Positions 1 through 8,322 are shown, numbered from the stretch's first letter. The stretch is 64,000 bases of DNA from Candidatus Enterococcus huntleyi (GCF_009933175.1 NZ_MAEJ01000012.1:124001-188000), one strand, 5' to 3'. The notes: generated by a model not told the origin, from the sequence alone. Made by a program: numbers and translations.

Positions 1-1207
1 TAAATAATAGGAAGGTGAGGATGCCTAATGAACGGATTGCTTTTCCGAATGATAGGTCTATTCCTAATTTGAAGCCTAGTGTATGTGCTTGATAATAACT
101 GATATTTTCAAATGTAAAATCAGTTTCAACCCAGACATAATCCGACTCATCTTTAAAATCGAGGACAGATGTATAGTCAATATCAATCGGTTGCTCGTCT
201 CTGCCAATCAATAAACTAGTCGGCTGCGTATAGACAAAAGGATTCCACGAATTTAGTTGAGACTGACTATGAGTAGACAAATTATAGCCAACACCAATCA
301 TTAATGTTGCGAGTAAAACACTGATGAAGCTATTTTTAACTATTCGGACGAATAAAGCACTGAGGAAAAAAATGACCGATAAAATTAGCAGAAAAATAGC
401 TATGACTTGTGCAATATAGTGACTAGCGGACATCAACTGAAGCTCATTTTTAATTCTTACAAGGATAGGGTAGTTCAGGTTTAAATCACCTGAAAAGAAA
501 TAGGTAATGGCAAGATTTGCCGCCAGTAGAGTCCCGAGAATTACTAGTACAAGGAACATATATAGTAGATAATCAGCGAGTAATTGTTTTATGTAAGGAA
601 GTGGTGTTACTTTTAACCATCTATATTGATTTCCTTCATACTTCTTGCCAATAATTCTAGAGGCACATAAGCCAAGGACAAATAAACCAGCAAAAGAAGT
701 TAAATAAGGCAATAGCGAAACGATTAGTAAAGCGCCAGACGTACCATATCTTGTACTTTCAGGTGATATATTGCGTGAAAGCAAAGCAGTATTAAGCAAC
801 TCTTTTCCTTTTAGATATCGGTCAATTCGCCCGCCGGCTGTGGGAAAAGATGATTCATTCATTTCATAGGTATGCTCTTTATAATCATGTAAACTTTTTA
901 GTTCATCAACAAGAAGATAGTTCGAATCCTTGTTATTTATCGCTTCTGAAAGGGCAAACTTTCTATCCAAAAATTTACCATATTCATAAACAAATACAGG
1001 TTCATCAGATTGATTTTGTTCTTGTTCCTTTTGATATTCTTCATAAGGAAAATCATAATGATCTTTAATAAATGCTTGTTCGCTGTTCGTTTTATTTAGA
1101 TTATAAACGTAGCCTAAAAAAATACTTGCTAGAAGAATGAGTAAAATAAATAATTGCCCTTTCGTTCGCTTTAAAACCAGTAATTGGGTCTTTAGATAGG
1201 CGCGCAT
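1..1207 (-). CDS. ABC-2 type exporter permease, C-terminal part beyond the window
   Basis: A reading frame opens at the ATG at 1207 (reverse strand) and stays open for 402 codons to the window edge; an AAGGAGG lies just upstream of the start. The protein begins MRAYLKTQLLVLKRTKGQ, then one membrane segment (about residues 17-34), a hydrophilic loop of roughly 130 residues, and at least four more hydrophobic segments (for example GALLIVSLLPYLTSFAG). One N-terminal anchor, a large external loop and a membrane bundle is the usual plan of ABC-2 exporter permeases. No ATPase partner is visible; it would lie beyond the left edge. Substrate unknown. Confidence 0.72.
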   Translation of the reverse strand, partial: MRAYLKTQLLVLKRTKGQLFILLILLASIFLGYVYNLNKTNSEQAFIKDHYDFPYEEYQKEQEQNQSDEPVFVYEYGKFLDRKFALSEAINNKDSNYLLVDELKSLHDYKEHTYEMNESSFPTAGGRIDRYLKGKELLNTALLSRNISPESTRYGTSGALLIVSLLPYLTSFAGLFVLGLCASRIIGKKYEGNQYRWLKVTPLPYIKQLLADYLLYMFLVLVILGTLLAANLAITYFFSGDLNLNYPILVRIKNELQLMSASHYIAQVIAIFLLILSVIFFLSALFVRIVKNSFISVLLATLMIGVGYNLSTHSQSQLNSWNPFVYTQPTSLLIGRDEQPIDIDYTSVLDFKDESDYVWVETDFTFENISYYQAHTLGFKLGIDLSFGKAIRSLGILTFLLF

Positions 1208-1551
1208 AAAAACCTCCTTGAAATCTGTATGATTTCTCGTTTAGTGAAGAAAATTAGTATACATAAATTCTAAGTCAAAGCTAAATACGGTATAAGAAAA
1301 TTCTATATGAGAGAAACTTGTTCAATTTAATAAATACATTTTAACATAACGGATGTATTTTTAGTATGAGTCTCATAGCAGTAACATTCACGCAATTTTG
1401 ACGGGCTCTCCTTTTCGTACTAGAACGGAGGATTCTACAGTTCCGATTTATTTGTAAATATATGTATGTGGGGTTGCACGTTTAGTGTTTTTTTGAGAGA
1501 AAAGAGTGAGTGTCAGTAATTCTGTATCATAAACTAAAAATTTATTTTTAC
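1208..1551. other. Intergenic, nothing recognised
   Basis: AT-rich gap between the divergent permease and exporter genes. I see no convincing gene, RNA or repeat here before the promoter that starts at 1552. Confidence 0.5.
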
Positions 1552-1597
1552 TTGACTTTAAATATCTAATAAGTATATATTATATATACTTATTAGA
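1552..1597 (+). promoter_or_regulatory. Promoter overlapped by a perfect palindrome (operator)
   Basis: A -35 box TTGACT (1552-1557) is followed 17 bases later by a TATATA -10 region (about 1575-1580). The -10 lies inside a perfect inverted repeat at 1567-1597 with arms CTAATAAGTATATA and TATATACTTATTAG and a 3-base centre. The palindrome ends 12 bases before the ATG of the exporter at 1610. A repressor bound there would block polymerase. The Rrf2 regulator encoded just downstream is the first candidate; this is inference. Confidence 0.8.
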
Positions 1598-1609
1598 GGA
1601 GATGAACAG

Positions 1610-2953
1610 ATGACAAATAAAAAAACGATTACGATGTGGTTAGCATTAATTGGGGCATTTTTAACGGTGTTGGATACAGGAATTCTATATACCGGCACAG
1701 TCAAATTAGCGGAGGAGTTACACCTAAATGCTAATCAACTTTCCTGGGTACAAGTTGTCTATGTTCTGACTTATGCGGAATTCATGCTGCTTGGCGGAAA
1801 ATTAGGGGATATCTATGGACGCAAAAAGTTCTTTATTGCTAGCTTACTGGTTTTCGCTATCGGAAGCTTATTGGTTGGGGTGTCAACGAATGCGCCAATG
1901 ATTATTGGTTTTAGAGCGGTTCAAGGAGTGGGTGCTGCGATCCTGCAACCTACGTGTCTAGCGTTACTAACTGATACATTTGAGGGGGAAGAGCTTCAAA
2001 AAGTGATTGGTTATTATGCAGCGGTCATTGGAGCAGGTGCGGCTGTGGGAATTGCTTTCGGCGGCTTTTGTGCAGCTTTTGCTTCATGGAGAGTTGGTTT
2101 CTTAATCAATGCGCCGATAGCGATTATTATGAGCTTGATTGCTGCAAAAGTATTAGCTGAATCGAGTAAAAAGGTTGCCAAATTAGATTGGTTAGGGACG
2201 ATCTTATCTGTACTTGCAATGGGTTCTTTATCTTATGGAATTGGTAGCACGCAACATCGTTTTTGGCTCTTATTACTGTCCGCTGTTATCTGGTTAGTAT
2301 TTATTTTTAGTCAAATAAAAGCGAAAGAACCGATGATCCCTCTTGTTATATTCCAAAATAGAGAAAGGCTGGGCTCTTATCTAGGCTCGCTCTTATTTTC
2401 TGGCGCAGGCGTGATATTTTGGTTTTATATCCCACAATTTATGCAAATACAACTAGGATACAGTCCATTTATTTCGGCGATGGGTATGATTCCAATGTCG
2501 ATTCTATTATTTGTCATTGCGTTACAGGTGCGAAAAATTATTGCAAAATTTGGTAATAGTTTGGTGATGATTGTGGGTCTGTTGCTCGTTTTACTATCCG
2601 CTAGCGGCTTGGCTTATTATGCGAATACGACTAGTTACTGGGTAGTGTTTCCTTTTACACTGACATTCGGTGTCGGATTTGCCTTGGCGCTAACGCCATT
2701 GACGACTTCGGCTATGGCTCAAATATCACCCAGTGCCAGAGGGGCCGCATCAGGAGTATATAATACAACGAGACAATTTGGCGCAGCTTTAGGCCTTGCG
2801 TTAGGATTAGCAGTTTCTACAAATTCAGCGAGTATCAATGAGCTATTCAGAAGTGTCATGCTTTTGGCATCCGTATTGGTCGTGAGTGGCATTATTTTTG
2901 TGGTTATTTTGGTGTTAGGAAAGGGTAAAATTAGTGAGCACGATGGAATATAA
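1610..2953 (+). CDS. MFS drug exporter, EmrB/QacA (DHA2) type
   Basis: A 447-residue polytopic membrane protein that by family would export drugs or other small toxic compounds by proton antiport. Visible family motifs: an Asp in the first helix (LDTGILYT), motif A after helix 2 (GGKLGDIYGRKK), motif B (RAVQGVGAAILQP) and the antiporter motif C region (GAGAAVGIAFGG). The protein is hydrophobic throughout with a short basic tail. AGAGGAG lies about 8 bases before the ATG. It sits under a palindrome-covered promoter and is followed by an Rrf2 regulator, the usual layout of an inducible efflux pump. Substrate cannot be read from sequence. Confidence 0.9.
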   Translation: MTNKKTITMWLALIGAFLTVLDTGILYTGTVKLAEELHLNANQLSWVQVVYVLTYAEFMLLGGKLGDIYGRKKFFIASLLVFAIGSLLVGVSTNAPMIIGFRAVQGVGAAILQPTCLALLTDTFEGEELQKVIGYYAAVIGAGAAVGIAFGGFCAAFASWRVGFLINAPIAIIMSLIAAKVLAESSKKVAKLDWLGTILSVLAMGSLSYGIGSTQHRFWLLLLSAVIWLVFIFSQIKAKEPMIPLVIFQNRERLGSYLGSLLFSGAGVIFWFYIPQFMQIQLGYSPFISAMGMIPMSILLFVIALQVRKIIAKFGNSLVMIVGLLLVLLSASGLAYYANTTSYWVVFPFTLTFGVGFALALTPLTTSAMAQISPSARGAASGVYNTTRQFGAALGLALGLAVSTNSASINELFRSVMLLASVLVVSGIIFVVILVLGKGKISEHDGI

Positions 2954-2975
2954 ATAGGAGCTTATTTCAACAATA

Positions 2976-2984
2976 TGGTATAAT
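2976..2984 (+). promoter_or_regulatory. Possible extended -10 promoter of the Rrf2 gene
   Basis: TGGTATAAT is an extended -10 element in the 117-base gap between the exporter and the Rrf2 regulator. No good -35 is seen, which extended -10 promoters tolerate. It may give the regulator its own transcript. Confidence 0.4.
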
Positions 2985-3070
2985 TTTCGAGTAAGATGTG
3001 AACCTCAAATGTGAGAGCAAAATTGATGCATCCTGATAAATTTTATGGATGAATAGAAAGTGGGATCGAT

Positions 3071-3511
3071 ATGTCATACTCTGTAGCACTCTCTCAATCT
3101 TTAGAAATACTGAGCTATATTGAATTGAAAACTAAGTTTGGTGAAGCTAAATACCTGACAATCAAGCAAATCTCAGAAAAATTAACTATTCCAGTACCTA
3201 GTGTAAAACGATTAGTCGGACTGCTAAAACGGGCGAATTTGATTGAATCGAAAAAAGGTGTAAATGGTGGCTTGTCATTAACCCGCCCCGCCCAAGATAT
3301 CTCATTATATGAAGTATTTGATGCAGTCGAAGGACAGAATGCGATGTTCAAAATCCATGAAAACTTTGATACCGATAAATTTATCCATCAAGAAGAAGCG
3401 GAAACGATGTTGTTTAGAATTAACCAAATATTGTCTTCAGCTGAAAAAGCGATGCACGATGAATTGAAAAAAGAAACACTGAGTGATCTGTTTCAAAAGA
3501 ATGCTGAGTAA
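3071..3511 (+). CDS. Rrf2 family transcriptional regulator
   Basis: A 146-residue protein with a winged helix-turn-helix at about residues 25-75: YLTIKQISEKLTIPVPSVKRLVGLLKRANLI, then the wing (GVNGGLSLTRPAQDISLYEVFDAVEG), which is the Rrf2 signature. The Cys ligands that hold Fe-S clusters in IscR or NsrR are absent; there is no Cys in the protein, so it is closer to the cluster-free YwnA/CymR-like members. It follows the MFS exporter in the same direction and probably controls it, with the perfect palindrome at 1567-1597 as candidate operator (inference). Confidence 0.85.
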   Translation: MSYSVALSQSLEILSYIELKTKFGEAKYLTIKQISEKLTIPVPSVKRLVGLLKRANLIESKKGVNGGLSLTRPAQDISLYEVFDAVEGQNAMFKIHENFDTDKFIHQEEAETMLFRINQILSSAEKAMHDELKKETLSDLFQKNAE

Positions 3512-3583
3512 AAATTGCTGAAAAATAATGAAATACGGCGATGTTAAGCAAAAAATAGTTCATCCTAAAGGAGATTGAAGAGC

Positions 3584-3784
3584 ATGTATGCTTCAGAGAC
3601 TAAGACGTTTCACTGTGATAATTGTGGGAAGCAAGTTGTGAGTGGAGAAAATGTTTGGACTAAGTGGAATTTCCCTCCTAAAGTAACGGCTGCACAAATG
3701 AAGGCTATTAAGGAATTAGAATTTCAGAATGCACCTATTATTTGCCAGACATGTTCTGAGGAATTACTGAGTAAGTCATTTTAG
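3584..3784 (+). CDS. Small zinc-ribbon protein
   Basis: A 66-residue protein with two CxxC pairs, CDNC near residue 12 and CQTC near residue 55, separated by about 40 residues. This is the spacing of a zinc ribbon or treble-clef knuckle. The ATG at 3584 is preferred because AAAGGAG ends 10 bases before it; a TTG three codons earlier lies only one base from the ribosome binding site. No further domain is visible. Function unknown; it may bind nucleic acid or protein. Confidence 0.6.
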   Translation: MYASETKTFHCDNCGKQVVSGENVWTKWNFPPKVTAAQMKAIKELEFQNAPIICQTCSEELLSKSF

Positions 3785-3891
3785 ACTGGTATAAGTGCAT
3801 TTTTAAAGTTAGGTTAATCATGTTTTTATGTGGCATTAACAGAAAACTACAGATCAATGATTATTTTTGATCAGGGTATAAAAAATAACGA

Positions 3892-3932
3892 AACCGAAAC
3901 TCTCTAAGTGGTGAAAAGAGTTCCGGTTTTTT
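3892..3932. terminator. Bidirectional terminator hairpin
   Basis: Arms AACCGAAACTCT (3892-3903) and AGAGTTCCGGTT (3917-3928), with one mismatch, followed by a T run on the plus strand and preceded by an A run. It can end transcripts of the zinc-ribbon gene and of the convergent small membrane protein. Confidence 0.7.
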
Positions 3933-4204
3933 CAGTATCGATTTATTTTATAGTAGGATAGTACGTCGGTAGCGAATTTGACAGCTAGTAAGATACTGAG
4001 AGTAAAAAGAAAATTTTTGCTAAAGTCTCCAAAAATAAATCCTGAACTAGAAGACATGACAGTCAGCATCTTTTCTGGATTATAAAGATTGATTGGGAAT
4101 AGATACAAAAGTTTATTGATGGTTCTTGTTGCATAACTTGAAAAGACAGTGGAGCAAATGATAATAATCAACAAACTAATCAAAATAAAGACACTACCAG
4201 TCAC
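3932..4204 (-). CDS. Small two-helix membrane protein, function unknown
   Basis: About 90 residues with two hydrophobic segments: VFILISLLIIIICSTVFSS near the N terminus and FLFTLSILLAVKFATDV near the C terminus. The segment between them is polar. I chose the GTG at 4204 because GAGGTG lies at a normal distance before it; a TTG at 4213 is in frame but almost touches that site. I recognise no family; a bacteriocin-immunity role would be a guess from size alone. It lies beside a gene-free repeat region. Confidence 0.45.
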   Translation of the reverse strand: MTGSVFILISLLIIIICSTVFSSYATRTINKLLYLFPINLYNPEKMLTVMSSSSGFIFGDFSKNFLFTLSILLAVKFATDVLSYYKINRY

Positions 4205-4344
4205 TTTGAACAAATCACCTCAATTCGTATAGCTGCCAATGGTTAAAGGTTTAGAAAATTTTGGGAAACCAATATTTTCTAATATAACAAATCTTTTTTC
4301 GATTTTTTCATATAGAGTCGATAGTTAAATATTTTCCTTTTCTT

Positions 4345-4483
4345 TCAGTAGTATCCAGTAGCAGTGCTTTGGCTGATTTTAAGAGGACATCAAGTAGTAA
4401 GAAATCATTGGTTAATTTTTTTCCTTTAAAATCGCTTTTTCACTGTGCACTTTATTTCACAAAATACACAACAAACAACCATT
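4345..4483. repeat. Inverted-repeat element, copy 1 (left arm decayed)
   Basis: The right half aligns with the other copies (a TTTTTCAC stretch, then ACACAACAAACAACC). The left half aligns with copy 3 (TCAGTAGTATCCAGTAGCAGTG against TCACTTGTGGCTAGTTGCGG), but the left arm no longer pairs well with the right one. Confidence 0.5.
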
Positions 4484-4643
4484 TATGAAAGAGTGGTCGA
4501 TTATTATTTATAAAATGGTTGCCCTGATGTTTATCTGAATTACAAAAGGCTACACCGTGGGATTATAAGGACAATTTTATAAAATCATCTGAAGTAAAGT
4601 TCACATTTAGCTAGAAATTACAATTTTTAGTGCCTTTTTTAAA

Positions 4644-4782
4644 AAGGTTGTTAGTTGCGATATTTTGCGCATATTTAACACCACATAAAAGATAAAGAAT
4701 CCATCACCTAGTGGGTTTTGCCATTAAAATCAGCTTTTTCACCTCATTTTTCACCCTTAATAATGCGCAACAAACAACCATT
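4644..4782. repeat. Inverted-repeat element, copy 2
   Basis: Left arm GGTTGTTAGTTGCG (4646-4659) pairs with right arm GCGCAACAAACAACC (4765-4779). The interior holds CACCTAGTGGGTTTTGCC, shared almost exactly with copy 4. Length about 139 bases, like copy 4. Confidence 0.7.
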
Positions 4783-5150
4783 ACTTAAAAAGTGGGAAAT
4801 GGATTTAGTTGTTGCTTTAAATAATCTATTAAGAGTTATCGGTATAGACAACTATTGAGTTACAATTACTTAAGGTTTGTTCAGCTAAATTATTTCTAAA
4901 ATTTTTTATGAAGTAATTCTTATGTGGGGAAATCTTTTCAGATGGCAATTCTATTAGGAGTAAATGTCATTGCCCAATTGTTAGGAGCTGCCAGGGACGT
5001 ATACGAAAGCGAACTCTTTCCAGTTCTCAGGATAGTTCTACACATGACATTTTACAATCCACTTATGTAAATGGGGCTAGTAAATAACAAATTACTTTTT
5101 CAAACCTTTTCCTATCGAACTGCTAGTTAGATATTTTCAGCCTTTTTCTC

Positions 5151-5391
5151 ACTTGTGGCTAGTTGCGGTGTTTTTGAGCTTTCTAACAAAAACGTTTTAA
5201 TGCATCGGCTAGGGCCCAGTACGGAAGTAAAATGTTCCATTTTGCTTATAATCGGCGTGCGGATACCGTTCTTACTGCTTTGAACCTTAGAAATTAGTAC
5301 TGACAAATCCATTATCTAGTGCAATTTTTCTCTAAAATTGATTATTTCATCTCGATATTTGCCATGCAACGTACGCAACTAGCCACAAGTA
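5151..5391. repeat. Inverted-repeat element, copy 3 (with about 100 extra bases)
   Basis: Left end ACTTGTGGCTAGTTGCG (5151-5167) is the exact reverse complement of the right end CGCAACTAGCCACAAGT (5375-5391). The interior is about 100 bases longer than in the other copies, suggesting an insertion. The shared inner motif survives as TATCTAGTGCAATTTTTC. Confidence 0.75.
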
Positions 5392-5550
5392 TTAACAAAG
5401 TGGCTAGTTTACTAACTAAATAATAATAGAATTGACGATCATCAGCGCTATAAACCTTGGTAATTCAGTATTCCACCGACAATCTTAATATAAGTTCTCT
5501 GAATTAAATTCACATTTTGCTGAAATTTACGGGTTTTAGTGTTTTTTCAA

Positions 5551-5690
5551 AGTTGTGGCTAGTTGCGGTGTTTTTTCGTAATTTAACAAAGTCGAAAAAA
5601 TTAAAAAACCTTTACCTAGTGGGTTTTGCCTTCCAAACAAGCTTTTTATCGCGATTTTTACCCCTAAATGATGCGCAACTAGCCACAAGT
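5551..5690. repeat. Inverted-repeat element, copy 4
   Basis: Left end AGTTGTGGCTAGTTGCG (5551-5567) matches the reverse complement of the right end CGCAACTAGCCACAAGT (5674-5690) at 16 of 17 positions. The interior contains TACCTAGTGGGTTTTGCC. Length 140 bases. Confidence 0.75.
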
Positions 5691-5854
5691 ATTTAAAGAC
5701 TAGTCATTTTCAAGCTTTTTTATGGATTATACTTGGTTTTTAATAACAAATTGAGATTTATTAGCACAGCCAATTTATACTATATAGTTCATCTAATATA
5801 GGTAGATAAGCTTCATGTCACTAAACCAATGCGCCAATATAGACACTCAGATTC

Positions 5855-6859
5855 TCAAAGTTCTGAGGCTGTACGTAACTGATGTATTTCTTGTTCTGTC
5901 AGTTGTAGTTGCATTGCCTGGATATTTCCTTTAACGTGTGCGGGGCTGCTTGCGCCAGGGATGGCGAAAACTGTTTTGCCGTGAGCTGTTATCAGCCAAG
6001 CCAAGGCGACTTGTGCAGCTGTCGCTTGATGTTGATTTGCAATGGTTTCTAGCGTATTAATTAGGGGTTTCGTTCTTTCTAGATTCTTTTTGGTGAAGCC
6101 GTATTGTATTCTCTTTAGCCAGAAGAGTTGTTTTATTCGTTCTGGTTCCTTATGAAATTTCCCCGTCAATAATCCTTGGTGCAGAGGGGAGTAGGCGATG
6201 ATAGCGATGCCTAATTCCTTCGCTGTATTCAAAATTCCATTTGTTTCAATCCGCCGATCAAATAGATTATAGCGGACTTGATTAGAGACTAATACGAGTC
6301 CTAACTCCTCTAGAATAGCCTGTGTCTTCCGCATTTGTTTGGCTGAAAAATTACTTACGCCAACATAGCGGATATCGTTATTTCCGACTAGCTTCGCCAT
6401 TTCCTTTAGTTGTTTTTGTAATGAAGAGCGCGAGGTGGGGTGGTGAATCTGATAGAGTGTGATTATTCTGTTCCCAAGATTGGCCCGGCTGATCGAGATA
6501 GTGTGGCCGATAGAAGTAGCTTTTCGAGCCAAGGGCCACCATTTATCTGCTAGGTAGGGATCTGTAAATGTAGGATCCTGACGCTTCAGTGTGTCTAAAC
6601 TTTGCGCAATCATTTGTTCTGATGTTCCATGACCATAAGCTTCAGCGGTATCAATCCAATTAATCCCCTCAGCCAAGCTAATTTTGATGATTTCTGTCAC
6701 TTGCTCCTGATTAATACCTTTCCAAAATTTGCTGCCGAAGCCTTTTCCACCTGAAAATTGCCAAGCACCTAAACCTAGTGGTGATAGCCATAAATCTGAG
6801 TTTCCCATTTTTCGTAATTGATTATTCTGCAATTGGTTACCCTGTAATTGATTATCCAT
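5855..6859 (-). CDS. Aldo/keto reductase
   Basis: A 334-residue NADPH-dependent oxidoreductase of the AKR superfamily. The catalytic tetrad is visible: Asp70 and Tyr75 in DTAEAYG, Lys106 in ADKW, and His139 or His140 in YQIHHPTS. The C-terminal cofactor region is also normal (IPGASSPAHVKGN). The start is supported by AAAGGAG before the ATG. Unusually, residues 2-16 are a near-perfect five-residue repeat (DNQLQ GNQLQ NNQLR) placed before the normal AKR N terminus. The gene is divergent from a TetR regulator that probably controls it. Substrate unknown. Confidence 0.9.
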   Translation of the reverse strand: MDNQLQGNQLQNNQLRKMGNSDLWLSPLGLGAWQFSGGKGFGSKFWKGINQEQVTEIIKISLAEGINWIDTAEAYGHGTSEQMIAQSLDTLKRQDPTFTDPYLADKWWPLARKATSIGHTISISRANLGNRIITLYQIHHPTSRSSLQKQLKEMAKLVGNNDIRYVGVSNFSAKQMRKTQAILEELGLVLVSNQVRYNLFDRRIETNGILNTAKELGIAIIAYSPLHQGLLTGKFHKEPERIKQLFWLKRIQYGFTKKNLERTKPLINTLETIANQHQATAAQVALAWLITAHGKTVFAIPGASSPAHVKGNIQAMQLQLTEQEIHQLRTASEL

Positions 6860-6878
6860 AGTTTGCTCCTTTTTAAAT

Positions 6879-6973
6879 GTCTCACTTGTGTCTTTCTGAT
6901 TCTAATATTATAGTAAGAAGGAAGCGGATTTCAATAGAATCAGATAAGTGCAACAAATTGCAGAAAGTGAGAC
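6879..6973. promoter_or_regulatory. Divergent promoter region between aldo/keto reductase and TetR gene
   Basis: On the reverse strand TTGAAA (6934-6929) and TATAAT (6912-6907), 16 bases apart, form the reductase promoter. Inverted arms flank it: CTGATTCTA (6896-6904) with TAGAATCAG (6935-6943), and further out GTCTCACTT (6879-6887) with AAGTGAGAC (6965-6973). These are candidate TetR binding sites. Confidence 0.6.
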
Positions 6974-6978
6974 ATCCG

Positions 6979-7536
6979 ATGGCAAAGATGAAAAATAATA
7001 ATCAACAAGTAGCGACGACGAAAAAATGGATTATGCAGGCTCTGATTGAATTAATGCAGGCCGATGAATTCAATAAGCTGACAATCAGCCAGATTGCCAG
7101 CCAAGCAGAGATAGATAGACGAACTTTTTACCGTCACTTCAAAACGAAGGAAGAGGTTCTGGATCAATACATCCTATCATTAGTCGTGCCTCATTTTCAG
7201 AGCTTGGTACAACAGGGACAGCTGAGTGAGCGGCAATTAACAGTCTGTCATTTTCAGTTTTTGACTGAACAGCTAGCATTTCTACGCCTACTAAAAAGAC
7301 AAAATCTATTTGCTCATTTATTACAAAACTACCAAGGCTATATCCAAATTTTTCAAGAGATGCGTGGGCTACCCACTGAAAAAGATAATTCTGATCGTTT
7401 TCGTCTAGCTTTTAAAACAGGTGGATTTTGGAATATCGTTTCTGAATGGCTAGAAGATGAGCCAGTCAAATCACCGGAAGAGATTACCGCGATCGTCCAT
7501 CAGTTTTTAGAGAAGGGCATTGATAGTCTTTGTTGA
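6979..7536 (+). CDS. TetR/AcrR family regulator
   Basis: 185 residues from the ATG at 6979, chosen because AAAGTGAG lies 7 bases upstream; the frame is open further upstream, but that stretch is the promoter region. The N-terminal DNA-binding domain is typical: KWIMQALIELMQADEFNKLTISQIASQAEIDRRTFYRHFKTKEEVLD, with the recognition helix ending in TFYRHF. The C-terminal half is helical and would bind a ligand and dimerise. Divergent from the aldo/keto reductase, so probably its repressor and autoregulated. Ligand unknown. Confidence 0.88.
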   Translation: MAKMKNNNQQVATTKKWIMQALIELMQADEFNKLTISQIASQAEIDRRTFYRHFKTKEEVLDQYILSLVVPHFQSLVQQGQLSERQLTVCHFQFLTEQLAFLRLLKRQNLFAHLLQNYQGYIQIFQEMRGLPTEKDNSDRFRLAFKTGGFWNIVSEWLEDEPVKSPEEITAIVHQFLEKGIDSLC

Positions 7537-7544
7537 GAGCTACA

Positions 7545-7567
7545 ATTTCTGTATACAAAGCAGAAAT
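7545..7567. terminator. Weak hairpin between convergent genes
   Basis: Arms ATTTCTG (7545-7551) and CAGAAAT (7561-7567) lie between the stops of the convergent TetR and XRE genes. The T run is interrupted, so terminator function is uncertain. Confidence 0.3.
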
Positions 7568-7570
7568 GTT

Positions 7571-8080
7571 TCACTTTTTCTTTCGTATCAAAAATAGTCC
7601 AATCATTGCGCCAATCAAAATAACTGGAACGAATCGAATAAAAAGCCATTCAACTACATGAAAACCTACGCCTAAAACAGCAGTTTCAGGGTCATTATAG
7701 TTCCAATTCAAATAGGGACTATTTAATAGAAGTAGGATCATAAAGAACAATACGATAACTGAACAGAACGTAATCAATGACCAGCGAATAATTTTTTGTT
7801 TTGCTGACTTCCTTTTGGCAAGTTGCAAATTTATAATCTCCAGTTTTTCTGCAATTGTTTTTAAATCATTGGGTGTTGTTACATCAACTGTTTCACCGAG
7901 TAAAATACTGACAGGAGTTTCGAGAATCTCTGAGATGGAAATTAGCATGTCAGAATCAGGAACCGACAATCCTTGCTCCCATTTCGAGATGGTTTGTCTG
8001 ACTACATTTAGTTTAACGGCAAGTTCTTGTTGTGAAAGTCCTTTTGATTTTCTGAGTGCTTTAATAGTTTCGTTCAACAT
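7571..8080 (-). CDS. XRE family regulator with C-terminal membrane segments
   Basis: 169 residues from the ATG at 8080, which follows AAGGAGG. Residues 5-60 are a Cro/C1-type helix-turn-helix (LRKSKGLSQQELAVKLNVVRQTISKWEQGLSVPD). A polar linker follows, then two hydrophobic segments (about residues 97-117, WSLITFCSVIVLFFMILLLL, and about 143-163) and a terminal RKKK. Membrane-anchored XRE regulators of this type are common in Firmicutes; their targets are usually adjacent, but here the nearest genes have their own regulators. Function beyond DNA binding is unknown. Confidence 0.82.
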   Translation of the reverse strand: MLNETIKALRKSKGLSQQELAVKLNVVRQTISKWEQGLSVPDSDMLISISEILETPVSILLGETVDVTTPNDLKTIAEKLEIINLQLAKRKSAKQKIIRWSLITFCSVIVLFFMILLLLNSPYLNWNYNDPETAVLGVGFHVVEWLFIRFVPVILIGAMIGLFLIRKKK

Positions 8081-8322
8081 TGTGTCTGATCCTCCTTCTT
8101 GGTTTCTAACCATAGTGTATGACGAATTACCCGTTGCTACAAGCAATGCTAAGTAACATTTAAGTTATTAGTTTATCTAAGATCACTATAAAGGACTCCA
8201 GTATGGATAAGTAAACTTGAAATCTTCGTTTTAGAAATGGTTTTCGGCAATAAATTCTTATAATATTCTTGAATTGGTTTCGCAACACGAGTGAGCTAAC
8301 AAAAAATAATCAGGGGGTTTTT

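Larger units (their letters stand above)
4205..5854. other. Gene-free 1.6-kb region made of two duplicated pairs of inverted-repeat elements
   Basis: No credible gene is present. Four diverged copies of one element (4345-4483, 4644-4782, 5151-5391, 5551-5690) are arranged as two pairs. In each pair the two copies are about 160 bases apart. Homology extends outside the elements: AGTTAAATATTTTC before the first pair matches AGTTAGATATTTTC before the second, and GTAAAGTTCACATTT before copy two matches TTAAATTCACATTTT before copy four. So a unit of about 470-580 bases was duplicated. Confidence 0.7.

Noticed and set aside
850-1068. 72-codon forward frame
   Set aside because: It is the shadow of the reverse-strand ABC permease that continues off the left edge.
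1385-1430. Stretch resembling a piece of 23S rRNA (CTCTCC...TCGTACTAG)
   Set aside because: The match is short and broken, with no flanking rRNA; taken as chance.
5127-5312. Open frame of 61 codons on the reverse strand in the repeat region
   Set aside because: It lies over inverted-repeat copy 3, has no good ribosome binding site and no protein-like composition.
4205-5854. CRISPR array
   Set aside because: The repeats are few, long, diverged and inverted, with unequal spacing; there are no short regular repeats and no cas genes.
4205-5854. Integron attC-like sites
   Set aside because: The inverted arms share GTTG/CAAC but do not fit the GTTRRRY/RYYYAAC core, and no integrase is present.
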